From Ichthyophis bannanicus (lineage: Eukaryota > Chordata > Amphibia > Gymnophiona > Ichthyophiidae), in assembly GCA_033557465.1 (NCBI GenBank), contig CM066044.1, forward strand, positions 196,532,184 to 196,596,183: 64,000 bases of DNA, written 5' to 3'. This document shows, in pieces, positions 56,471 to 64,000 of the stretch. Under the pieces are notes generated by a model, which did no database searches, had not been told where the DNA came from, and saw nothing but the letters and a program-made list of their open reading frames with translations. Within the stretch, counting starts at the first letter, position 1. The number at the start of each line of letters is the position of its first letter. Position numbers and translations under genes: made by a program.

Positions 56471-56540
56471 CTCTTCACGGATTGTAAATCCAGGCCAGAC
56501 GTACAACCCCGCTATTCGCTGTGCAGAATCTACCCCATAG

Positions 56541-57189
56541 GGAATACAGGGGTATGACAACAATTGTCCATGTTGGGGATTTACAGAGGTTCTTTAGCAC
56601 ATATAGCTCATTGTTTATTTTCCCTTCCAAAATGCAATTAGATAAAGATAGCAGCATCGTTAGTTAATTGGTGGCATTTATATATGCAGGTTTGCAAAAT
56701 GACCGACATACACAGGGAAGTTGCTGAGTTTATCATGTTGATTTTTCGCATGTGTAGATTTGCAGACTGGGTCCTCCAGCTTCCCATATCAGCAAATGCA
56801 CATCCACTCCTGCATTTAGAACAGGTTCCACCTTTAGCAGAGCCCTTTCTGAAATGCTGCTGAAATTCTGTACTCGTGACCTTGTCTCAATTCCAATCTC
56901 TACGTACTATCTAAAATATGCCTTTAAAAGCCATGGATTGTGAGAAACTCATAGGTACTCTCACTTCTCTTGCATCTGACTTTTTCCTGACTTGATTTAC
57001 AGGGATATTTCCACCCTTCGTGATTTTATTTTAATCCATGGAGCAAAAGCATTCTGGGGTTTGTAGTTCAGCTATATTCTGAGTGAAAAAATGAGATTGT
57101 GATAGGATGGCCGGTGTATGGTTCTGTTTGGTTATAGTCCTCCATTTCTCAGATATCAAAGGGGCAAATGTTTGGTTGTACATTGACTG
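56541..57189. other. No recognisable gene
   Basis: AT-rich; nothing assigned. Confidence 0.4.
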
Positions 57190-57345
57190 TGGTCAAGGCC
57201 AGGGTGCTCCGATTGTTAGGACAGCCCCAATGAACATGCCTGAGACAGACTTGCAAACACTGTCTCCAATGTGTGCAGATCTATCTCAGACATATGCATT
57301 AGAGCTGTCCTAACAATCTGATCAGTTTGTGGCCCTCAAGGACCA
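57190..57345. mobile_element. Palindromic hAT-like MITE
   Basis: 'attgttaggacagccccaat' is complementary to 'gagctgtcctaacaatctga' around a centre 'cactgtctccaatgtgtgca'. Same family layout as 20859-21052. Confidence 0.6.
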
Positions 57346-58423
57346 AAGCTGCTTTAGGCTGTTGTTGCAGTGACAGATTGCTAACACTGTACTATTCTCC
57401 TACTGCTCAATCAGCAGGTTTAGTAGAATGCTATAAAACAGGAAAGAAGTAGAAGACCGTTTCTTTTGCTTTCACTTGGCTGTTTTGAATTTGGCTCAGG
57501 TCAGCAGTGGCCAAAAGTTGTTATTTCAAAGCCGTTTGATTGCTAATGCGAAACGAGCTGCTGGTCTTGTACAGTTTCTAGTGTTCAAGCATAAAAACAG
57601 AGAAAATGATGATGGTGTATAAGGACTACTTGGCCTATCCCTTTGTCTCCCCTGGAGATTCTCTGTCTCATGCCACTGGGAGAATGTTCCACGCATCTCA
57701 TCAGGAAGGTCAAAGATTGCACAGCCATAGAGAGAGAACGACCCTCTTGCCCTTGAAGATGGCCCTCTGGAAAAGGACTGAGGCACATTGACAGGCTAGG
57801 ATGGGAGAAAGCATCCACTATTCCTGTCCCGCGATGCCTATTCAATCGTTTGATGAAGGACGACTGGAAGAAAACAAAGGAAGAACAAAACTACAAATCC
57901 TAGCATGCTTGAGGGTGGAATTGAGAAGTGCTAAACTGGAGTAAAATGGCTGGCATTCCTCGGGCACTTCACCACATTACTCACTAGACAGGCTGTTGAA
58001 CATTTCTGCACATTCTTAGCCCTGCCATGAACTGCATTGCTTCAAGGTATGCGCCCCTGTATGAGAATACACTAAGAGCCTCATTACTAAGCTTTTTCCC
58101 CATAGACAAAGGATAGGGGGGAGGAAGGACGCCTTAGTAAATCAGGCCTTATATGAGCTACTTCCCTCCTCTAGAAAACAAACTATGCAATCAAATAAAT
58201 ACGTGCCAGGGCTTGGACTGGTGGGAGAGACTAGCAGCCACACTTGGCAGCAATGCAAATTCCCCAGACCGCCTGACGAGGCGTGGTATTTGATTCTGAT
58301 CAGACACACAGTCGGTTCTGTGCTAAGGCTGATATGGCTTTTAGAGTGTGTGGAAAACACAACAACAACAGCATTACATCAACAGAGTAGGTCTTTAAAA
58401 AAACAAAAGAAGACAACAAAAAG
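57346..58423. other. No recognisable gene
   Basis: Several 60-90 codon ORFs on both strands, none with a recognisable domain. Confidence 0.35.
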
Positions 58424-58459
58424 CTCTATATTTTGGCTCTTTTGGGCCAAAATATAGAG
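58424..58459. repeat. Perfect 14-bp hairpin, 8-base loop
   Basis: CTCTATATTTTGGC (58424-58437) is exactly complementary to GCCAAAATATAGAG (58446-58459). It lies in otherwise unassigned sequence; it may be the centre of a small palindromic element or chance. Confidence 0.7.
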
Positions 58460-58749
58460 TGGGAAGGTCTGAACTTCAGTGCCAGTGCCGCTAGAACATC
58501 TCCCCTGGGGAGCACTGAGCCAAGAATACAATCATCTCTTCCTTCGCTCCCCCCTCCAGACATCCTGAACTAAGGTAAAATGCGCTTGTCCCCCTCCACA
58601 GTATGACTCCCGAGATTCAACCCTGTTCCTTGATGAAGAACTGATTGCTTTTCTTCATAAAAAGATGTGGCTATTATAGTGTGATTGGATATGCTAATGA
58701 TTTGCTGTGGATATCCTATGGCTATTGAGTATTTGGGGGTAGACTTTAT

Positions 58750-59050
58750 CAATAGAGAAGGAAATTTATTTAACCAGTTTTCTATACTGCCTTATCCTTC
58801 AATCAAAGCAGTTTACATTATATAATCACTACAAACAGGTACTGGATACATTCCCTTGTCCCCAAAGGGCTCACAGTCTATGTGTATCTGAGGCAACAGA
58901 GGGTTAAGTGGCTTGCCCAAGGCCACCAGGAGTGCCTATAGGACTAGAAACCCCAGTCCCTCCAGCCTGAAATTGCTGTCCCCAGGTGGGAAGTGAAGCC
59001 CCAGTCCTCCAGCCTGAGGTAGTCCTAATCACTAGGCCACACCTCCCTGT
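58750..59050 (-). mobile_element. SINE with tRNA-like head and LINE-like tail (near complete)
   Basis: On the minus strand: 'gtgtggcctagtgattagga' (A-box-like head), a body with 'ccttgggcaagccacttaac', then 'actgtgagccctttggggac' and 'gtaaactgctttgattgaag', ending AAATAAATT. An internal ~50-base near-repeat ('ccccagtcc.tccagcctga') sits in the body at 58950-59010. Confidence 0.65.
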
Positions 59051-60484
59051 TTCTTGATGGTACCGTTTTTGCTTGTCTTTCCATTTCAAGGGTTTCCCTC
59101 TATGCATTCTCATGACTATCTCTATTTGGCATCAGCCTTCATATGCAGGTTCCCTGATGCAGGTATTATGTAGGCAATTGATTCATTCTTGGCCAAGTGT
59201 GTCCTTCTGTATAATGTTCTGTTGATGCGTTTTTCACTTGTATATTTTTGTGACTTTACAGTTTTTATGATTTTAATTTGTTCCTTAATATAATAAATGT
59301 ATATTTCCCTAGCTAGCTTTATCAATCCTCAGTTAGGATATTTATTTGTTTATAGGCCTATTTATTGCATCTGTGCAATTCTCCTCTGCTATCATTTGTT
59401 TCGACGGTATGTGCAGTAGGGTTCGCCTTGCTGGTTGTTCTGTCTGCTTTGAATCTTGGCATTTAATTATCAGCTTCACTCCAGTAGGCATGCCCATATT
59501 ATGTTTGCTTATTATTTATTTTGTTGTTGAAATTGGATATTCTGCCTATGACACACTGGTCCTAAGGTGGATTGCAAGAAACCACAATTTCCATACAGTT
59601 GCATGATAAAAGTAGTCTTCTTCTAATGTCACTAACATCTGAGCACTCTTGCAGGCTCCTGTTGGCTCAGATTAAGGGTAAGAAGTCAAAAGGCTTATCC
59701 CCGGCTTCATTTAAACGCCTTTGGGAGACATGGGATCAATTTCCAGGCCCCAATTACATGGCTCAACAGTAGCAGAAACAATGATATAGATCTTTCATTT
59801 CTGTGCAAATCCATTTTTCTAGTTACAAAGGTGTAACAAAGAATGTTAAAAAGGAGAATCACCTGTATGATAACACTAGAAAACGTTTAAAAATGGGGTC
59901 TCACTAGTTTTCTGCTTTTCTAGCTTCTGCATGGTCAGCACTGTACATTAAAAACAAAGGTTTCTTTCACAAGCACACAGCAGCTTTCAACAAATCTGAG
60001 ACTTCAGTCTGTGCTCACCCCTTCCTGTGAGAGAGCCGACTCACTATTCCCAACAGAGAAAACACTCTGAGGTGAGAAGGGAATGTATAAAACGACTGGT
60101 CACCGTCTCACTGAGGAAATGGTCTTTATCATACAAACACACAAATACCTCTTTTCTCTCATTACAGTCCAGCCATATTCTCTGTCGTGACATCCACATA
60201 GGAAATCCGAGAGATCGAGACCATACCCTGGTTTTAGAGTGAGGTACATCACTGTATATAGAGAAAAAACTTGTTTGAAGACATTACCCCAATGAGATTA
60301 ATGACATTTGCAGAAGAAGCATCACTTTCAGACTCCGATCTACCAGATGTGAGATGGAACCAAACTCGCTCCTCTCTTAGGCTTTTGAATTTTAATGCAA
60401 ACTGCTTTGAATAAGTTGTTCACATGTGATAGATAATTTTTAAAAATAGATAAATACAAATTCATATCAGCCCAAACAGGGGCA
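59051..60484. other. No recognisable gene
   Basis: Short ORFs only; AT-rich. Confidence 0.4.
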
Positions 60485-60833
60485 GCTCAAGGCAATCTGC
60501 TGCCTGAGGCGAGGGATGAGATGGTGCCGCCCCCTGCCCCCCCCCCCACCCCATAGTGTGGGGAGAGGGAGGATGGTTTCTCAAAACTCCAGGTAGGGAC
60601 TGAACCAAACCAAAAAGCCGATTATGTTTGCACACCAAGGAACTAAAAAGAATGAGCGAGAACCACAACACACTTTATAAAACTAAATTATAACTCAATT
60701 TTATTTTGTTATAAACTGTGTTATGGTTCTTGCTTTTTCTTTTTGAATATATATTTTAAATCCACAGAACCCCCTTCCTCAACAGTGGGTGCAGAGCAGA
60801 ACTAGAGCATTCACCCACAGAACTCAATATCTT

Positions 60834-61102
60834 TTTTTTTTATTGAGTTTATAATTGATATTACAACCAACCATAAGGTACAGGACAATCTTAGGAAATA
60901 CATGAATTAACATCATACAGAAAGGAAAAAAAGAAACACAAGAAAATTAATTCTGATAAAGCCCACATCACTGGGACCTGAAATGTGATTATTAAAGGAA
61001 AAAAGAGAAGGAAAAACAAGACTTTTAAGAAAAAAAGCCTACACCTGAGGAGGCACGATTGATTGCACATCCCCTTCTGCCTGTTCTAAGCCCTGTCTAT
61101 CA
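60834..61102 (-). mobile_element. L1-like 5'-truncated insert with 17-bp target duplication
   Basis: Perfect duplication 'acagaactcaatatctt' flanks it (60817-60833 and 61103-61119). On the minus strand the insert ends 'aactcaataaa' plus a poly(A) tract, i.e. a polyadenylation signal and tail. A long duplication and poly(A) are L1-machinery features, unlike CR1, L2 or RTE. The 269-base body has no recognisable ORF. Confidence 0.85.
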
Positions 61103-61769
61103 ACAGAACTCAATATCTTAAAAACAAAATCTGATTCTGGTCATTTCGCCAACAAATATTCTCCACTATCAGGCATATTGGGAACTAATATAAAACCCTA
61201 CAAATGTCACCAAAGATCTACAAGGCCAAATCTACCATATCATTGCCAGCATAAACTTCCAAAACTCATACAAGGTACCTGCCCAGAAAAGAGCAGCATT
61301 ATAAATACTGCAGCGGCCCCTAGAACATCTAACGCCTAGTGGAAAAGCTGAACAAGGCAAGTTACTACAGTACAGATCCCTGTATACAACCGTCATGTTA
61401 ACAGAACACACAGCCTTGGTCACACACTCAGAACACAGACTCTCACCAAGTACAGAATAAGTGATCACGACCTTAAGTAAAAATAAAATATTTAGACAAA
61501 AATTAAACCGAAACCCCAAGAAGCCAGACTCTGCATTCAGTGTAACACCAGATAAGAGGTGCAGTTCCCCGAACTGTGTAAACAATAAAGATAGCACAAA
61601 GTCCAATCACTAAACTGAAAATAAAATTATTTTTTTCTACCTTTGTTGTCTGACCACTTTATTCTCTGGTCATGCCAGTTCTGATCTGAGGCTTCTGTTT
61701 TCCTTTCTTCTCTTAGCCCGCTATCTGCCATTTCTTGTCTCTTCTTTTGTTTTCTTCACTTCCTTCCAT

Positions 61770-62368
61770 CAGCTCATTTCCAGTCCCAGTAACCCTCCCC
61801 ATGTGTCAGCTCCCTTCCAGTCCCAGTGCCCCTCCCTGCCAGCCTCCTCCCCATTACCCAGTCACCTACTAGTCCTATCCCCTCCAGTCCCACCCCCAGG
61901 TGACAGCTCCCTTCCAGTCCCCCTCCAGTACCATACCCTTCAATCCCCCTCCTCCCTTCCCTAGTGTCATCACCCTTCCAATCCCCCTCCAGTACCATCC
62001 TCAGGTATCAGCTCCCTTCTATCCCACTCTTTCCCCCCATGTCAGTTCCCTTCCAGCCATCTCCTTCCCCTCTGTCAGCTCCATTCCGCTCCCTCTCCTT
62101 CCCCCTGTCAGCTCCCTTTCAGTCCTCTCTTTGCCCCTCAGTCAGCTCCCTTCTAGCCTTCTTTTTCTCCTTCTGTCAGCTCTCTTCCAGCCCTCTCTTT
62201 CCCCTTCTGTCGGTGCTCTTCCATCCCTCTCTTTCCTCCTCTGTCAGTTCCCTTCCAGCCCTCTCTTTCCCCCTTTGTCAGCTCCCTTCCAGCCCTCTCT
62301 TTTTCCTCTGTCAGCTCCGTTCAGCTCCCTCTCCTTCCCCCCTGTGTAGCTCCATTTAGCTCCCTCTT
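61770..62368 (+). repeat. Minisatellite of the hAT-like element
   Basis: About 15 units of roughly 30-40 bases: 'gtcagctcccttccagccct' plus 'ctctttccccct', with earlier units reading 'cagctcatttccagtcccag'. The 149- and 131-codon ORFs are repeat artefacts. Confidence 0.8.
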
Positions 62369-63004
62369 CTAAAGAGTCATGGGATAGGAGGCAGTGTACT
62401 ATTGTGGATCAGGAACTGGTTAAAAGATAGAAAGCAGAGGGTAGGGCTAAATGACTAATTTTCCCAATGGAGAAAGGTGAATAGTGGTGTACCCCAGGGA
62501 TCTGTGCTGGGTCCACTGCTTTTTGACATATTCATAAATGACCTGGAAAAGGGTATAATGAGTGAGGCTATCAAATTTGCAGATGACACAAAACTATTTA
62601 AAGTAGTTAAAACCCATGAGGATTGTGGAAAGTTGCAATAGGATCTTGATAAATTGGAAGACTGGGCATCAAAATGGCAGATGAAATTTAATGTGGACAA
62701 GTGCAAAGTTATGCACCTAGGGAAGAACAACCCAAACTATGGTTACACGATGCAAGGTTCCACATTAGGAACCACCACCCAGGAAAAAAGATTTAGGCGT
62801 CATTGTGGATAACATGTTAAAACCCCCGGCCCAGTGTGCAGCAGCAGCCAAGAGAGCAAATAGAATGCTAGGTATCATAAGGAAAGGAATGGAAAATAAA
62901 AGAAAAGATATTACAATGCCTCTATACTGTTCCATGGTGAGACCGCACCTTGAATATTGTGTGCAATTCTGGTCGCCGTATCTTAAAAAGGATATAGCGT
63001 TATT
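62369..63004 (+). pseudogene. CR1 RT fragment truncated at both ends
   Basis: Runs from the middle of RT ('gtcatgggataggaggcagt') through [17 protein letters not shown] motif B, KFADDTKLF, WQMKFNVDKCKVMHL and YCVQFWSPYLKKDIALL, matching 24535-25160. There is no 3' UTR: it stops at the following hAT-like sequence. Stops and a one-base insertion near 62787 break the frame. Confidence 0.85.
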
Positions 63005-63062
63005 AGCAGGGCCGGATTTACCTTGAGTGAGGCCCTATGCCAACAAAAATTGTGGGCCCCAG
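63005..63062. mobile_element. Short hAT-like end fragment
   Basis: 'cagggccggatttaccttga' and 'gtgaggccctatgcc' look like a hAT terminus, directly abutting both the CR1 fragment and the next element. Confidence 0.4.
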
Positions 63063-64000
63063 CAGGGGCGGCCCAAGGGGGGTGTGGGCCTCATTTGCAT
63101 AAGGGGCCTCATTTGCATAAATATTTGCATAATGTTACCATATACTAACTTTTAGTAAACGTGCCTCTTAATGAGTGTATGGATAAAGAAAGACTAAAAG
63201 ATTTCTACATTACTATAATCCAGTGCCAACTGCCAGACACATTAGGAACTACTACAAACACTGCCCATTTAGAACCCATAGCAAACCCGCCGTATCCTAA
63301 CAGCACTACCAGGACTCACAAAGCACCATACTCTACCAATCAAAAGGCAACACTGCAAATATTAAACCAATACATTTCAGAGAACAACAATACATGACCT
63401 ACTGGGGAAAGAGAACAAGTGGCAATGTCAAATAGGAATTATATAAACAGAACACCTCAGCTCAGTTACACATGCAGAACATAGACCATCACCAAACAAG
63501 TAATCACATTTTAGAAACAGGAAGACAATAATTAAACTGGGAATCCCAAAAGCCAAACTTGGAATGTACAACACTGTAGAAATAAAACTATACATTAATT
63601 TGCTCTTGTACTAAACAAAGCGCAGACGTCAATGATGCACATTTACCAGAGCTGACATATTCCAATTAATAAATTCAAAATAAAGAGATATTTTTCTACC
63701 TTTTGTGCATTTTTTTCAGCTGCAATTGCTCCAGCCACTTTCTTCTGGTTTCTTCATGTCTTCTGCTAACTCTCCATCGTCTGCTGTCCATTTGTCCTTT
63801 CTTCTCTCTTCTAGTTTTTTTCCATTCTCTCTCTACATCTGCTTTAACATACTAATCTTTCTCCTTTTGCTCTTTCCTCATTCCTATTTCATCCACTCAA
63901 ATTTTACCCCTCCATCCTCAATCCCCACTTACTCTCCCAATACCCGGCCAATTGTAGATTTTTTTATCCCTCCCACACAAAATATTTTTCCCTTCTCCAT
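63063..64000 (+). mobile_element. hAT-like element, copy cut by the window end
   Basis: Starts 'caggggcggcccaagg' and aligns with the minus-strand copy 48464-47476 to the end of the window ('ttttcccttctccat'). The minisatellite would be expected just beyond 64000. The 78-codon frame at 63161-63397 begins with GTG and is discussed among rejected items. Confidence 0.65.

Larger units (their letters stand above)
60485..62368 (+). mobile_element. hAT-like element, diverged copy with minisatellite
   Basis: Starts 'caggggcagctcaaggcaat' and 'tgctgcctgaggcgag'. From about 61350 it aligns with 63430-63700 ('aacagaacaca', 'agacaaaaattaaaccgaaa', 'ttatttttttctaccttt'), then enters a minisatellite with the same unit as 47080-47475. 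It is interrupted by the insert at 60834-61102. No transposase ORF was found. Confidence 0.6.

Noticed and set aside
56107..56563. Long ORFs on both strands in the CpG-rich block
   Set aside because: Overlapping frames on both strands follow GC content, with no domain or splice signal.
61900..62359. 149- and 131-codon ORFs rich in Ser, Pro and Phe
   Set aside because: They translate a C-rich minisatellite in several frames.
63161..63397. 78-codon ORF shared with 48357-48121 as a conserved small protein
   Set aside because: Most differences between the copies change amino acids, one copy begins with GTG, and similarity continues equally beyond the stop. It is a repeat, not a selected gene.

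Overview
This is vertebrate chromosomal DNA from a large genome dominated by transposable elements. The mix of DIRS-type tyrosine-recombinase retrotransposons, CR1, L2 and RTE (BovB-like) LINEs, palindromic hAT MITEs and tRNA-derived SINEs with LINE tails fits an amphibian, with a caecilian as my best guess. A turtle, crocodilian or other large-genome vertebrate is not excluded. There are no bacterial, organellar or CRISPR features and I found no tRNA or rRNA gene.

Host-gene content is sparse. At the left edge (1-549) lies the 3' end of an unidentified protein-coding gene or its pseudogene, with one frame break in a G run. At about 25.9-26.45 kb a CpG island holds a TATA-like box and a short first coding exon (26357-26418) ending at a splice donor. 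At 55603-55771 a good 3' splice site precedes a protein-like segment that may be a terminal exon or its remnant. None of the three could be assigned to a named gene.

Everything else recognisable is repeats, often nested. DIRS copy A (5781-13236, plus strand) is old and decayed. It is interrupted by an L2 LINE (9221-10783) and by a CR1 3' tail (11480-11565), and it sits directly beside a TIR element carrying a minisatellite (4773-5777). DIRS copy B (38701-44789, minus strand) is much younger. It keeps a 718-codon gag-like ORF, a near-complete RT/RNase H reading frame and a 62-bp perfect inverted repeat, and it split a CR1 LINE without a target-site duplication. Both copies carry a TAG stop at the same codon of the tyrosine recombinase, just before its first catalytic arginine; this is the most intriguing observation here.

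Other notable elements are a CR1 copy (31790-34190) with an SGNH-esterase ORF1 and an internal deletion joining endonuclease to post-RT sequence; a CR1 (14650-16372) split by a SINE and an RTE element; several L2 fragments; a mariner-like MITE (55339-55548); a poly(A) L1-like insert with a 17-bp TSD (60834-61102); and three copies of a hAT-like family with an internal minisatellite (46.6-48.5, 60.5-62.4 and 63.06-64.0 kb). Replication enzymes for the non-autonomous elements would be supplied in trans by LINE, DIRS and hAT relatives; no LINE or DIRS copy here looks fully functional.
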